The notes: generated from the sequence alone by a model not told the origin. Counted from the first letter of the stretch, positions 1 through 9,042 are shown. The stretch: 64,000 nt of DNA from Desulfoluna spongiiphila (GCF_900101345.1 NZ_FMUX01000018.1:62001-126000); one strand, 5' to 3'. Translations and numbers: made by a program.

Positions 1-66
1 CGGATATGGTACCCAATACGCTGAAAAGAAGAAGTAAAACGCAACGCACACCCAAGGGAGGCCGCC

Positions 67-354
67 ATGGTTGTCGGCGTACTGAAACTGCGTTTTCGCC
101 TGTTCGGGGTTGCCAGCCTCAAGGAGAAACGAAAGGTCGTCAAGGGAATTATCGGCCGCATCCAGACCCACTTTCAGGCCGCCGCCGCAGAGACGGATTT
201 AAACGATCTCCATCAGAGCGCCGAAGTGGGCGTCACCATCGTGGGCAATGACGCCCGCCTGATCAACTCGCGGCTGGACAAGATCGTGGATGCGGTGGAA
301 GCCTGGGGGCTGGCCGTCATCACGGAGTCGGAGATGGAGATTATTCACCTGTAA
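67..354 (+). CDS. DUF503 family protein (YlxP-like)
   Basis: This 95-residue protein matches the small DUF503/YlxP family, which often sits beside infB and rbfA in translation operons; the molecular role is not settled. The N-terminus with VGVLKLRF, the LKEKRKVVKGI stretch near residues 18-28 and the VGVTIVGND segment near residues 55-63 are the family pattern, and the length is typical. The ATG follows AAGGGAGG at a normal distance. Bases 2-37 read as an open frame ending in AEKKK-stop, so an upstream gene may end just outside the window and be co-transcribed. The gene converges on the glycosyltransferase with a 29-bp gap and no clear terminator. Confidence 0.85.
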   Translation: MVVGVLKLRFRLFGVASLKEKRKVVKGIIGRIQTHFQAAAAETDLNDLHQSAEVGVTIVGNDARLINSRLDKIVDAVEAWGLAVITESEMEIIHL

Positions 355-383
355 AAGGTATCGTTCAGCTTGCCTCCGGCACA

Positions 384-2084
384 CTATTTCAGGGCAAACA
401 CGTACACCCCCCGGCTCTGGAACAGCAGCCGGGTCCTGGTCCTCAGAAACCTGTCAAACCCTTCAGCTTCCCCGGGCCTTCCGTCTTCCGTCAGGTGGGG
501 CCAGGCAAGGGACATGTTCACCACCAGATGGGTGATGCCCTTTTTCTTCAAATAGCCAGCCATCTCATCGGGGGTACAAAGCGCTGTGCCCCGGTTCAAG
601 AGCCCCCGCAAATGCCCTCCGCTGTCCGGCACATAGGGGATATCGCAATAGTACCCCCGCTTCCCCAGGTAAATGAAGTAGAGACGGTCCGTTGGGGCCA
701 GGTTCCTGTTGATGTACCGAAAGGCATCATGCTCCACGCGATACCGGGCAACATACCCGTCCCGGTCCACCTCCCCCGACAGATAGGCCAGGGGGTTCAC
801 GTAGCGATACAGGTTGGCGGCATAGGCCGTGTTCACCCAGAGGCCGTAGACGACAAACAGGGCCAGGCAGGTCGTCCCCACCGTTCTGCCCAAAGGCTGT
901 GCCGTCTGCCGGAGGGTGTCTGCAGAGAGCTTCAGCCCGTACACGGCCAACAGCACTAGATGGGGCACCACAGGCACCAGATAGCGCACCCTCACCGACG
1001 TCAGGCAGATGGCCAGGCCGATATAGATCCAGGTGATAAACAAGAGGCAGCCCACGTCGCTTCGCCATGCGTCCGGCATGCGACGCCAAAGGATAAGCAG
1101 GGGCACAAAAAGAAAAAGAAGGGGAGAAAAACGCCCGTCAAAAAGCCGGGAATTGCCATCCTGCCCCTGGAAAAAGAGCCTCACGGGCAGCAGGGCCAAA
1201 TCCAGGGACGATTCGTCATAGATAAGCCGCCGCATCTGGAGCGGATGCATGCGGCCGTGCCCCTTTGTCTTCGGGGCGGCGGGGGCTGAAACGGCCGTGG
1301 CCGGAGCCTTCGGGGCGGGATCCGTCAAGGCCTTCGTCACCTTCTGCACCGTGCCGTTGTACAGGGGATAAATGGGATTGCCCGTCCACACGGTATTGCG
1401 GATCCCCGTGGGCCCGTAAGCCAGCAGCGCCGCCACCACAAACAGGGCGGCAAAGCCGATGGCCTTGGCATCCCGATGCCTTTCCGCGGGCACCGTCCGG
1501 CTCACCATCAGAGGCACCAGGGCCGCGAGGATCAGGAGCACCAGCAACCCGTTGTACTTCACCCCCAGGCCGAGCCCGCAGAGCACCCCGGCCCAGGCCA
1601 CGCCCTTCCACCCGGGAAAACCGTTTTCACGACACCGGAAAAGGGACAGGGTCGCAGCCAGGGAGAAAAATGCCAGCCCCAGGTCCACGTACACCGTTGT
1701 GGAGAGCTTCATGATGACAGGCGTGGTCAGAAACAAAAAAGCCCCCACCAGCCCCCATATGCCCCCCAGGGCCTTGCGCAGATACCGATACAAAAGCGCC
1801 GCCGTTCCCAGGCCAAAGGCAAAATGGATAAACTTGGGCAGGATGTCGCTGCCCAGGGCCAGGCTTGCCCAATAGAGCACATCCAGGTTCATGGGGTAGT
1901 ACGCCCACTCCATGGTGGGAATCTCCACCATGCCCCCGGCCCTGAGATAGAGCTTGGGTACCGCCAGATGATGCACCAGGGCATCCCGGCTCACAGGGGG
2001 CACCAGGCACAGCAGCGCGATAAACCCCACCACAACCACCAACCCCGCCCACAATCCTCTGCTCAGCACCCTACGTCTCTGCAA
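384..2084 (-). CDS. GT39-like integral membrane glycosyltransferase
   Basis: A 566-residue polytopic membrane protein resembling ArnT/PMT-type (GT39) glycosyltransferases, which move sugars from a polyprenyl phosphate carrier on the outer face of the inner membrane. The N-terminal membrane segment (residues 10-30) is followed by an Asp-containing loop, SRDALVHHLAVPK, as in the first periplasmic loop of GT39 enzymes, then about ten further hydrophobic segments to residue 440. The hydrophilic C-terminal part is probably periplasmic. The likely start is TTG, placed by AAGGGA seven bases upstream; no in-frame ATG precedes the first membrane segment. The acceptor is unknown and no other glycan genes lie nearby. 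Confidence 0.75.
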   Translation of the reverse strand: MQRRRVLSRGLWAGLVVVVGFIALLCLVPPVSRDALVHHLAVPKLYLRAGGMVEIPTMEWAYYPMNLDVLYWASLALGSDILPKFIHFAFGLGTAALLYRYLRKALGGIWGLVGAFLFLTTPVIMKLSTTVYVDLGLAFFSLAATLSLFRCRENGFPGWKGVAWAGVLCGLGLGVKYNGLLVLLILAALVPLMVSRTVPAERHRDAKAIGFAALFVVAALLAYGPTGIRNTVWTGNPIYPLYNGTVQKVTKALTDPAPKAPATAVSAPAAPKTKGHGRMHPLQMRRLIYDESSLDLALLPVRLFFQGQDGNSRLFDGRFSPLLFLFVPLLILWRRMPDAWRSDVGCLLFITWIYIGLAICLTSVRVRYLVPVVPHLVLLAVYGLKLSADTLRQTAQPLGRTVGTTCLALFVVYGLWVNTAYAANLYRYVNPLAYLSGEVDRDGYVARYRVEHDAFRYINRNLAPTDRLYFIYLGKRGYYCDIPYVPDSGGHLRGLLNRGTALCTPDEMAGYLKKKGITHLVVNMSLAWPHLTEDGRPGEAEGFDRFLRTRTRLLFQSRGVYVFALK

Positions 2085-2185
2085 CGGTATATCCCTTGTA
2101 TTGTAAAACGTTTAAAAAACGCCTTCTCTGGTTAAAGTTCTGATGACCCACAGGGTCAAGAGGGCTCAGAAAAACCAAAAGCGAT

Positions 2186-2355
2186 GCCTCCGGCGGCGAG
2201 GTGTGCCACCTCGAAAGCTGGTTGCGAATGCGCTTTCCCCTTCGTTCCTCAGGGAAAATCACATTCGCCATTGGTTCAGATTAAACTGAGTCTGTTTTTA
2301 AAATCTGTTTCTCAAACTTTTCAAAAGTTTGGCCCCCGGCAGGGCCGCCGGAGGC
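2186..2355 (-). repeat. Structured intergenic repeat, copy 1 (full length)
   Basis: A complete 170-bp copy bounded by GCCTCCGGCGGC and GCCGCCGGAGGC. Read on the plus strand it contains the hairpins CGAGGTG-TGC-CACCTCG, GCGAATG...CATTCGC enclosing TTTCCCC...GGGAAA, AAACTTTT-C-AAAAGTTT and GGCCC...GGGCC. In minus-strand sense it starts 18 nt after the stop codon of the gene ending at 2374. A further imperfect hairpin region at 2130-2160 resembles the flank of copy 11. Confidence 0.9.
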
Positions 2356-2373
2356 ATCTTTAACCGGACTGGC

Positions 2374-2673
2374 TCAGTCGGTGGCGTGGGCATCCGGCCC
2401 CTCGGTTTCAAGCAACACAATCTTATACCATTTATCCCCGATCTTGACGGGCGATCGTCTCTCTATCTCTTCCACGGAGCCCCAGGAGTCGGCCTGTTTT
2501 GCCCGGTATGCCTCATGCTGGTACCCGACATAAGCCGCCCCGCCGAGCAAAACAGCCCCGGAAAAGATCACCAGGGCGATGAACTTGAGCATCTTCCGGG
2601 GCGGGTCGCAGACAACGGCCACCACCCCGCCGAAAAAGAGAATCAGTCCGACGGCGGTCAGGAACATCACCAT
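2374..2673 (-). CDS. Small membrane protein, function unknown
   Basis: A 99-residue protein with two membrane segments, about residues 3-22 and 30-50, then a short hydrophilic tail rich in charged residues. I do not recognise a family. The ATG is preceded by AAGGAGG seven bases upstream. It follows the DUF362 gene with a 20-bp gap on the same strand, so the two are probably one transcript. The structured repeat begins 18 nt after its stop. Confidence 0.65.
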   Translation of the reverse strand: MVMFLTAVGLILFFGGVVAVVCDPPRKMLKFIALVIFSGAVLLGGAAYVGYQHEAYRAKQADSWGSVEEIERRSPVKIGDKWYKIVLLETEGPDAHATD

Positions 2674-2693
2674 GATCTGTCCTCCTTGGGATC

Positions 2694-3839
2694 CTACCCT
2701 TTGAGCTTCAGTCCTTTGGACTCCAGCTTGACCAGTTCATAGTCCCGGGAGCCCAGGCCGAGTTCTTCGGCGTGGGCCAGCTGGAGGGGCCAGTCCACGT
2801 GGGGGTGGAGGCCCTTGAACTTGTCTTCGCCGGGGGCGGTATTGGTTTTCAGGCAGGAGCCCGGGTTGGCGGGCTGTGCGTTGACGAGGTCCACGCAGGC
2901 CTGGTCGATGGCCACGGGGTCTGTGGAGGCAAGGATGCCGATGTTGGGAACGATGGGCACATCGCTGTGGCCGATGCAGTCGCACAAGGGGGAGACATCG
3001 GTGATGAAGCTGACAAAGAGGGTTTTCCCCTCTTTGCCCGCAAGGGCGGCCTTGGCGTACTCCATCATGATTTCGAGGAATGAGGGGACCGACTGGTTCC
3101 ACTGGATCTGGACGGCGCCCGTGGGGCAGACGACGATGCAGTCTCCACAGCCGATGCAGGTCTCGGGGTTGATGGAGGCTTTTTTCTTTCCGTCCGTTGC
3201 CTCCAGGGCAATGGCGTCAACCGGGCAATGGGTGGTGCACATGCCGCAGCCGATGCATTTCTTACGCTTGACCTTGGGGCTGACGGTGGAGTGCTGGGCC
3301 AGCTTCCCGCGCCGGGAGGCGCAACCCATGCCGAGGTTTTTCAAGGCCCCGCCGAACCCTGAGAGCTCATGTCCTTTGAAATGGGAGAGCACCACCAGGG
3401 CGTCGGCGTGGTGAATGTCCGCCCCCACGTAGGCGGTCTCCACATGTTTCCCGTTCACCGGCACCTCTTCGTCGCTGCGGCCCCTGAGCCCGTCGGCGAT
3501 GATCACGGGAGCCCCCACCACAGAGTAGGCAAACCCGTTCTCCACGGCGGTGGTGAGATGGGACGGGGTGTCGCTTCGGGTGCCTGCGTAAAGGGTGTTG
3601 GTATCGGTAAGAAAGGGGGAGGCACCGGTCTCTTTGATCTTGTCGATGATTTTCCGGACGAACACGGGGTTGATAAAGGCGGTGTTGCCCTTTTCGCCAA
3701 AGTGAATTTTCACGGCGGTGAGCTCGCGGTCGGTACAAACGGTGTCAAGGCCTGCGGTTTCGACGAGGCGGCCGATTTTCTCGGGAAGGCTTTCCTGGAA
3801 GGTGGCGCGCAGGTCGATGTGGTAGACGGTGGAAGCCAT
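2694..3839 (-). CDS. DUF362 domain protein with two [4Fe-4S] ferredoxin motifs
   Basis: A 381-residue cytosolic iron-sulfur protein of the DUF362 family, common in anaerobes and of unknown reaction. The DUF362 region covers most of the chain, including HFKGHELSGFGGALKNLG and the C-terminal DPVAIDQACVDL motif. Two ferredoxin motifs lie near residues 189-225: CIGCGMCTTHCP and CIGCGDCIVVCP. The frame is open for another 50 codons upstream, but ATG 3839 has AAGGAG just before it and the extension is not family-like. It is divergent from the Cys-cluster protein at 4013, giving a shared promoter region of about 170 bp. Confidence 0.88.
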   Translation of the reverse strand: MASTVYHIDLRATFQESLPEKIGRLVETAGLDTVCTDRELTAVKIHFGEKGNTAFINPVFVRKIIDKIKETGASPFLTDTNTLYAGTRSDTPSHLTTAVENGFAYSVVGAPVIIADGLRGRSDEEVPVNGKHVETAYVGADIHHADALVVLSHFKGHELSGFGGALKNLGMGCASRRGKLAQHSTVSPKVKRKKCIGCGMCTTHCPVDAIALEATDGKKKASINPETCIGCGDCIVVCPTGAVQIQWNQSVPSFLEIMMEYAKAALAGKEGKTLFVSFITDVSPLCDCIGHSDVPIVPNIGILASTDPVAIDQACVDLVNAQPANPGSCLKTNTAPGEDKFKGLHPHVDWPLQLAHAEELGLGSRDYELVKLESKGLKLKG

Positions 3840-4012
3840 GGGTCTCCTTTTTCGTTGCATCATCGGATAAGAACCTGTTAGGTCGAGTGTGGCATAAACC
3901 ATCACTATGCCACATGCCATACACCGCTTCAAGTGAGAGAACAGGATGTTTCGACAAAGGAAAAGGCCTGTCCGGCCATGGCGAAACACCCTCGCAACAG
4001 AAGGAGATTTCC

Positions 4013-4690
4013 ATGGACGCCCGGTTGAAGACCCTTGACATCATCTATTCGGTGCACGAGACCCAGGTGCCCGAAAAAAAACTGGCCTGCGCCAAAGGCT
4101 GCGCCACGTGCTGCACGCGAAACGTCACCCTCACCACCCTGGAGGGACGGCGCCTCTTCGACTGGATCGCAACGGAAGCCCCCCACCTCATGGACCTCGT
4201 CAGGCAGGAGTCCCAAAAACCCCGACAGATTCCCACGTACACCATCAACGGCCTCACCGATCTGTGCATGGCCGGGGACGAGGTCCCCGAAGAGCCCAGC
4301 GACCCCGGCTGGGGAGCCTGTCCCCTCCTCTCCGGAGAGGGCCTCTGCCAGGCTTACGAGGCGCGCCCCTTTGCCTGCCGCAGCATGGTCTCCCAGAGCC
4401 GCTGCGAAACCGGAGGTTTTGCCGAAATGGACGAGATTACCTTAACCGTCAACAACGTGCTCATGCAGTACATCGAGCACACCGACGACAAGGGCCTCAC
4501 CGGCAACCTCACCGACATTCTCCTGCTTCTGGAAAACGAAGACAACCGCACGGCCCACGAGGTGGAAACCCTCACCCCGCCGAGCGATGCCTTCGTTGCC
4601 AACCGGCCGGCCCAGGTCCTTATGGTGCCGCCCCCCCACCGCGACGTCGTGGGAAAAATGATGCAGGAGATTCAGGCAAAAAAGGGATAA
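4013..4690 (+). CDS. YkgJ-type cysteine cluster protein
   Basis: A 225-residue soluble protein of the YkgJ/CxxCxxCC (UPF0153) family, predicted to bind zinc or an iron-sulfur centre; the role is unknown. The first Cys group, CAKGCATCC, lies near residues 26-34, and a second group, CPLLSGEGLCQAYEARPFAC, near residues 103-122, as the family requires. ATG 4013 is chosen because AAGGAG lies seven bases upstream; a longer in-frame reading from 3887 would run through the promoter region. It is monocistronic or read with the zinc-ribbon gene, which has its own promoter. Confidence 0.82.
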   Translation: MDARLKTLDIIYSVHETQVPEKKLACAKGCATCCTRNVTLTTLEGRRLFDWIATEAPHLMDLVRQESQKPRQIPTYTINGLTDLCMAGDEVPEEPSDPGWGACPLLSGEGLCQAYEARPFACRSMVSQSRCETGGFAEMDEITLTVNNVLMQYIEHTDDKGLTGNLTDILLLLENEDNRTAHEVETLTPPSDAFVANRPAQVLMVPPPHRDVVGKMMQEIQAKKG

Positions 4691-4724
4691 AACGATCCGG
4701 CCGCGCCAAAGATGCGCCCCCCTA

Positions 4725-4752
4725 TTGACAAACAGCCATTGGGCGTTACTAT
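4725..4752 (+). promoter_or_regulatory. Sigma-70-type promoter for the zinc-ribbon gene
   Basis: A perfect -35 TTGACA (4725-4730) is followed after 16 bp by TACTAT (4747-4752), about 95 bp before the ATG at 4849. The -35 is strong and the -10 moderate. Confidence 0.5.
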
Positions 4753-4848
4753 TTAGGCTGATCGTATTCATCAAAAAAAATGATGCACCTGCCGGAATCA
4801 GCAGGACAGAAAGATACCTAAGCGAATAAGCGAGAAAGGGAGAATGTG

Positions 4849-5526
4849 ATGAACATCGAAACCCGCGAAGAAGCTCTGGAAAGGGTCCTGGCACTGGAAA
4901 AACCCAACTGCCCTCACTGCAACCAGGAAATGCAGATCTGGGAAGTTCCCCAAATCACCTGCGGGGACGGCCTTGGTTGGGGCGAGCCCTTTCTCTTTAT
5001 CTGTTTTAACGACGATTGCCCGCTCTTTAAAGGGGGCTGGGAAGAGCTCCTGGAGCAGGTGGGCCAGGTCTCATCCTACCGCTGCATGAACTACCCCGGC
5101 ACAGACAACTACGAGCTTCTCCCCGTGTTCAGCCACATGGGAGGCGAAGGCCAGATCATCACCGACGAGACCATGGCCCAGCAGGCCGCCCAGGAAGAGG
5201 CTATCAAGTCCGGCTTCTCCATCCTTGCGGACTGCTATGTCAACCATGACCTCGTCCAACTCCTCAAAATGACCATGGACACTTCGGAGCCCGGACGAGT
5301 CCGCCTCAAGGCGGCGGAGATGCTCGGCGACTTAGCCGACACCGAAGCCATCGACCCCCTGCGCAACACCAGATTCGGCATGGCCAAGCTCCAGGATACC
5401 GTCAACGAAGCCATCAAGAAAATCCACACGCGCTGCTTTACTCGAGAATGCCCCTTCTGCGCCGAGATCATCAAAAAGCAGGCAAAGGTCTGCAAGCACT
5501 GCAACAAAGAGGTGGCGGGCCAGTAA
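4849..5526 (+). CDS. Zinc-ribbon protein with HEAT-like middle region
   Basis: A 225-residue soluble protein with a Cys-rich N-terminus (CPHCNQEM near residue 21, then CFNDDCPLF near 52), a helical middle part resembling HEAT repeats (about residues 120-185, VRLKAAEMLGDLADTEAIDPL), and a C-terminal zinc ribbon (CPFCAEIIKKQAKVCKHC). HEAT plus zinc-ribbon architectures suggest a protein-protein scaffold; no reaction can be assigned. The codon before ATG 4849 is GTG and also in frame, but GGGAG is best spaced for the ATG. A strong terminator follows. Confidence 0.75.
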   Translation: MNIETREEALERVLALEKPNCPHCNQEMQIWEVPQITCGDGLGWGEPFLFICFNDDCPLFKGGWEELLEQVGQVSSYRCMNYPGTDNYELLPVFSHMGGEGQIITDETMAQQAAQEEAIKSGFSILADCYVNHDLVQLLKMTMDTSEPGRVRLKAAEMLGDLADTEAIDPLRNTRFGMAKLQDTVNEAIKKIHTRCFTRECPFCAEIIKKQAKVCKHCNKEVAGQ

Positions 5527-5566
5527 GTCGCCCGATCCGGCTCAAACCATACGCCATTGCATCAAC

Positions 5567-5608
5567 AAAAAAGCCCCTCTGCACAGACGATGTGCAGAGG
5601 GGCTTTTT
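5567..5608 (+). terminator. Rho-independent terminator
   Basis: A long perfect stem AAAAGCCCCTCTGCAC / GTGCAGAGGGGCTTTT with a short loop, ending in a T-run, 40 nt after the stop at 5526. The A-run on the 5' side may also let it work on the minus strand. Confidence 0.93.
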
Positions 5609-5622
5609 GTTTTATAAAAGCA

Positions 5623-5792
5623 GCCTCCGGCGGCAAGGTGTGCCACCTTGAAAGCAGATTGCGGATGCGCTTTCCCCTTCGTTCCTCAGGGAAAATCACA
5701 TTCGCCTTTGATTCAAATTAAACTAAATCTGTTTTTAAAACCTGTTTATCAAACTTTTCAAGAGTTTGCCCCCCGGCAGGGTCGCCGAAGGC
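5623..5792 (-). repeat. Structured intergenic repeat, copy 2
   Basis: A 170-bp copy. Its right end is altered to GTCGCCGAAGGC. The first hairpin is the CAAGGTG/CACCTTG variant, a paired change from CGAGGTG/CACCTCG. In minus sense it starts 30 nt after the stop of the DUF429 gene. Confidence 0.88.
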
Positions 5793-5822
5793 ATCTTTAA
5801 CCGGGTTGGCACACCCTATTCC

Positions 5823-6473
5823 CTATTTTCCCGGCCAGCGAAAGAGCTCCGGCATGCTGTTCTCAGGCACGGGCCCGGGCAGGATGATGGTGCCCAGCCC
5901 GTCTCCACCCCCCACCTCGGCGCCGTGGCCGGAGGCAAATCGCCGAACGGATGCGGCCAAAAGGCAGGCGTCCAGCATGTCCTTGGGCCCTGGGGCAAAT
6001 TGGGAAAAATCGAGGGTGAGGCGAATGTCGGTGTTGCCGTGAAGCAACGTGTAGATGGCCGAGGGAAAGGCTTCGTGGGTGACGGCAATCTCATCAAGGG
6101 ATTTAAAAAGCGAAAAACCGATTTTCATCCACTCCGGCGCCGCATCAAGGGTGGGGGTCCACTGGGGCCTGGCCAGCCCCAGGGCGCTGATCACCACCTC
6201 GCAGTGGCGCCCATACCCTTTGTCCCGATGGGTCTTGGGCCGCCATCGCCCCTTGGAGCGATCCCAGTACCAGGGGCGGGACGTGGTCAGGGGCACCCTG
6301 CAGGCGTCGATGCCCACATGAAGGGCGTGCCCTGCAAAACGGCGCTCCAGCTCATCTCGAAACGACAGAACGTCCCGGAACCATCCTGACCCCACAATGA
6401 CGCCGTCCTCATCGGAGACGGCGTAGCAGCAGGGTCGCTTCACCTGCACATCGATACCCACAAAACGCGCCAT
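5823..6473 (-). CDS. DUF429 family protein (predicted RNase H-like fold)
   Basis: A 216-residue protein of the DUF429 family, predicted to have an RNase H-like fold; the biological role is unknown. The first strand, VGIDVQVKRPC, carries the early acidic residue, GIDACRVPL (near residue 54) a second, and DMLDACLLAAS (near residue 164) the C-terminal helix acidic position. The length fits the family. It stands alone on the minus strand between two repeat copies. ATG 6473 is the only sensible start. Confidence 0.7.
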   Translation of the reverse strand: MARFVGIDVQVKRPCCYAVSDEDGVIVGSGWFRDVLSFRDELERRFAGHALHVGIDACRVPLTTSRPWYWDRSKGRWRPKTHRDKGYGRHCEVVISALGLARPQWTPTLDAAPEWMKIGFSLFKSLDEIAVTHEAFPSAIYTLLHGNTDIRLTLDFSQFAPGPKDMLDACLLAASVRRFASGHGAEVGGGDGLGTIILPGPVPENSMPELFRWPGK

Positions 6474-6570
6474 GGTGTGTTCTGCCTTTCATCGTTCCAA
6501 CGAGGAACAATTCATGGGATTGGCGTCAAAGACGGGGAGATACAAACCGCACAAGTTGTATTGCGCATGC

Positions 6571-6597
6571 CACGTCACCGGCAGGGTCGCCGGAGGC
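6571..6597 (-). repeat. Structured intergenic repeat, right-end fragment
   Basis: Only CACCGGCAGGGTCGCCGGAGGC and its edge remain, the terminal inverted repeat plus the neighbouring hairpin arm. In minus sense it lies 56 nt after the stop of the gene ending at 6654. Confidence 0.6.
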
Positions 6598-6653
6598 ATG
6601 CTTCAAATTTTTTCTCCGAGCCCTCTGCGACTCAGGGGCTCACAAGGCGGCAT

Positions 6654-7175
6654 TTATCTGTTGATATTCATGGAGTCGTAGGATCGAAAGACAATACGGG
6701 CACGATCCAGCTCTTTGGGGGCAAGGGGCTCTGCGGGTGCCGCCGCAATCTCTGCGGCCCGGGCAGGGGTGGGGATGGCATTTAAGCCCTCGCCCACCTG
6801 CTTGCGGGTGAGGGTATTGAAGACCAGGGCTGTGTTTCCGTCGGAGACAACGGCCAGGGGAACCGGGGCGTCAAAGGCAATGCGGGCGGCGGAGACCGCC
6901 TCTTTTTCCCTGGAACCGAGGGACCCGGCGGCACACTTGATGACCATGACGGGAGTCTCCCCCGCACGGACCACGAGGTCAAGTCTGGTTTTCCAGGGTT
7001 CTCCGGCGGCGGTGAACTCAAGCTTTTTGTCCACCTCCACGGCGTCCTTCTCGTAGCCCAGCACCTCCACAAGATACTGCTCCACCTGCTGACGGTTGAG
7101 CTCGGCCCCCACAAGGGGCACCCTGTTGCCGGTGATGAAATCTTTCATGAACTCGAGATCTGTCAGAAACGCCAT
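6654..7175 (-). CDS. HsdR N-terminal-like (PD-D/ExK-related) protein
   Basis: A 173-residue protein resembling the stand-alone 'type I restriction enzyme R N-terminal domain' proteins seen in many deltaproteobacteria. The core LEFTAAGEPWKTRLDLVV followed by MVIKCAAGSLGSREKEA matches the domain, but the usual ExK pair reads VIK, so nuclease activity is doubtful. No hsdM, hsdS or helicase part is nearby, so it is not a restriction system. ATG 7175 has AAGGAGAG upstream. The role is unknown. Confidence 0.7.
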   Translation of the reverse strand: MAFLTDLEFMKDFITGNRVPLVGAELNRQQVEQYLVEVLGYEKDAVEVDKKLEFTAAGEPWKTRLDLVVRAGETPVMVIKCAAGSLGSREKEAVSAARIAFDAPVPLAVVSDGNTALVFNTLTRKQVGEGLNAIPTPARAAEIAAAPAEPLAPKELDRARIVFRSYDSMNINR

Positions 7176-7287
7176 GGTCCTCTCCTTCCTGTTTTAATTT
7201 GCGAAACAAGGAATTTACCCCTGACGATGGAAAGCTGCAAGAAAAAACTGTGAAGCCACAAAGGACTCAGCAGAAAACAAAAGCGAT

Positions 7288-7443
7288 GCCTCCGGCGGCG
7301 AGGTGTGCCACCTCGAAAGCAGTTGCGAATGCGCTTTCCCCTTCGTTCCTCAGGGAAAATCACATTCGCCTCTGATTCAGATCAAACTGAATTGTTTTTA
7401 AGACCTGTTTGGCAACCTTTTTAAAAGGTTGGCCGCCGGAGGC
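7288..7443 (-). repeat. Structured intergenic repeat, copy 3
   Basis: A 156-bp copy that has lost the GGCCC...GGGCC hairpin. Its A/T hairpin is AACCTTTT...AAAAGGTT, a paired change from AAACTTTT...AAAAGTTT. In minus sense it starts 23 nt after the gpmI stop. Confidence 0.9.
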
Positions 7444-7466
7444 CGCTTTTTGGATTTTTCTACACC

Positions 7467-8996
7467 TTACCCGATCAACGACTCGCCGGTCATGGCTTCG
7501 GGCTTGGCCAGGCCCATAAGGTCCAGGAGGGTGGGGGCGACATCGGCGAGCTTGCCGGGTTTCAGGCTGGCGCCGTTCCGGCTTCCGTCCACGAGGATCA
7601 GGGGGACGGGATTGAGGGTGTGGGCGGTGTGGGCCCCGCCGTTGCCGTCGGTCATCTGCTCGGAGTTGCCGTGGTCTGCGGTGACCAGAAGGGCTCCGCC
7701 CTTGGCCTGGAAGGCTTTGACCACGCGGCCCACGCAGGCATCCACGGTCTCCACGGCTTTCACGGCGGCCTCCATGATGCCGGTGTGCCCCACCATGTCC
7801 ATGTTGGCGAAATTCACGACGATGAGCTTGTGGTCTTTTTCTTCGATTTGGCGGACCAGCTCGTCGGCCACGGCCACGGCGCTCATCTCTGGGATGAGGT
7901 CGTAGGTGGGGAACTCCCGGGGCGATGGGATGAGGCAGCGCTCTTCCAGGTCAAAGGGGCTCTCTTCCCCACCGTTGAAAAAGTAGGTGACGTGGGCATA
8001 CTTTTCGGTTTCGGCGATGCGCAGCTGAGGCAGCCCGGCCTTGCTCACCACCTCGCCCAGGATGCCGTCGTGGTGCTGGGGCCCGAAGGCCATGGGTAAC
8101 TGGAAACTCTCTTCATAGAGGGACATGCAGACATAGGAGGCCAGGGCAGGCTTGCTTTCCCGGACAAAGCCATCAAATCCGTCCACGGTCATGGCCCGGG
8201 TAATCTGACGGGCACGATCGGCGCGGAAGTTAAAGAAGATCACAGCATCGCCGTCCGTGATGGCGCCGCCATCGGTGGCCAGGGTCACGGGCTTGACGAA
8301 CTCATCGGTCTCCCCTCTGCCGTAAGCGCCTTCCACCGCAGCTGCGGCATCGGTCTCGGTAATGCCTTCGCTTTCGGTGTAGAGGCGGTACGCGGCTTCG
8401 GTGCGTTCCCAGCGGGTATCCCGGTCCATGGCGTAAAACCGGCCGCACAGGGTGGCGATGCGAGTGTTGGGAAAATCTGCCAGAAAGGCGCCCAGGTCCT
8501 CGATATAGCCCTTCCCGCTGTCCGGCGGGGTGTCCCGGCCGTCCAGGATGGCATGGATCCGCACCGTCTCCACCCCTTTCTGGTGGGCCATGCGCACCAG
8601 GGCCTTGAGGTGGGTCAGCTGGCTGTGGACGCCGCCGTCGGAGACGAGCCCCATAAGGTGAAGGGTGTTCCCCCCTTTCTTCACGGCTTCCATGGCCGAT
8701 GCCAGGGCCTCGTTTTCAAAGAAATCCCCCTCTTCAATGGCACGATCAATGCGCAGGAGGGTCTGATAGACCACGCGCCCGGCCCCGAGGTTCAGGTGCC
8801 CCACCTCGGAGTTGCCCATGATCCCCTCGGGAAGCCCCACGGCTTTGCCGGAGCACGCCAGGGTGGTGGTGGGGCAGCTCGCGGCAAGGGCGTCAAGATT
8901 CGGGGTGGTCGCCCCCTTCACGGCATTGCCCTCGGCATCGGCCCGAAGGCCCCAGCCGTCCAGTATCATCAACATACAGGGTCGTACGGTTGTCAT
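7467..8996 (-). CDS. gpmI: 2,3-bisphosphoglycerate-independent phosphoglycerate mutase
   Basis: The glycolytic and gluconeogenic enzyme that interconverts 3- and 2-phosphoglycerate in the cytosol, using a phosphoserine intermediate and two Mn ions. The 509 residues match the family length. The metal motif MLILDGWG lies at the N-terminus, the catalytic serine in GNSEVGHLNLGAG near residues 59-71, and the second metal site in TADHGNSEQM near residues 440-450. The frame stays open for 58 codons upstream through repeat copy 4 (giving SEERGAKRIRNQ), but ATG 8996 follows AAGGAGA and the family starts here. It lies downstream of rsfS on the same strand but beyond a terminator. Confidence 0.95.
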   Translation of the reverse strand: MTTVRPCMLMILDGWGLRADAEGNAVKGATTPNLDALAASCPTTTLACSGKAVGLPEGIMGNSEVGHLNLGAGRVVYQTLLRIDRAIEEGDFFENEALASAMEAVKKGGNTLHLMGLVSDGGVHSQLTHLKALVRMAHQKGVETVRIHAILDGRDTPPDSGKGYIEDLGAFLADFPNTRIATLCGRFYAMDRDTRWERTEAAYRLYTESEGITETDAAAAVEGAYGRGETDEFVKPVTLATDGGAITDGDAVIFFNFRADRARQITRAMTVDGFDGFVRESKPALASYVCMSLYEESFQLPMAFGPQHHDGILGEVVSKAGLPQLRIAETEKYAHVTYFFNGGEESPFDLEERCLIPSPREFPTYDLIPEMSAVAVADELVRQIEEKDHKLIVVNFANMDMVGHTGIMEAAVKAVETVDACVGRVVKAFQAKGGALLVTADHGNSEQMTDGNGGAHTAHTLNPVPLILVDGSRNGASLKPGKLADVAPTLLDLMGLAKPEAMTGESLIG

Positions 8997-9042
8997 GGTC
9001 TCTCCTTTTTTGAATCGCAACACAGCAAAGCCCGAAAAGCAT

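Noticed and set aside
2..37. End of an upstream gene (reads to AEKKK-stop)
   Set aside because: Only eleven codons are visible, too few to identify; mentioned with the DUF503 gene instead.
2071..2271. Short minus-strand frame with EERRGKRIRNQLSRW peptide
   Set aside because: It is repeat copy 1 read in frame. Similar peptides appear wherever the repeat is open, one copy breaks the frame, and paired changes point to structure, not coding.
2186..2355. Repeat as an insertion sequence or CRISPR-like array
   Set aside because: There is no transposase, no regular spacer arrangement and no clear target duplication; MITE-like origin remains possible but unproven.
6654..7175. Part of a type I restriction system
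   Set aside because: Only an HsdR N-terminal-like domain is present, with a degenerate catalytic motif and no hsdM/hsdS or helicase nearby.
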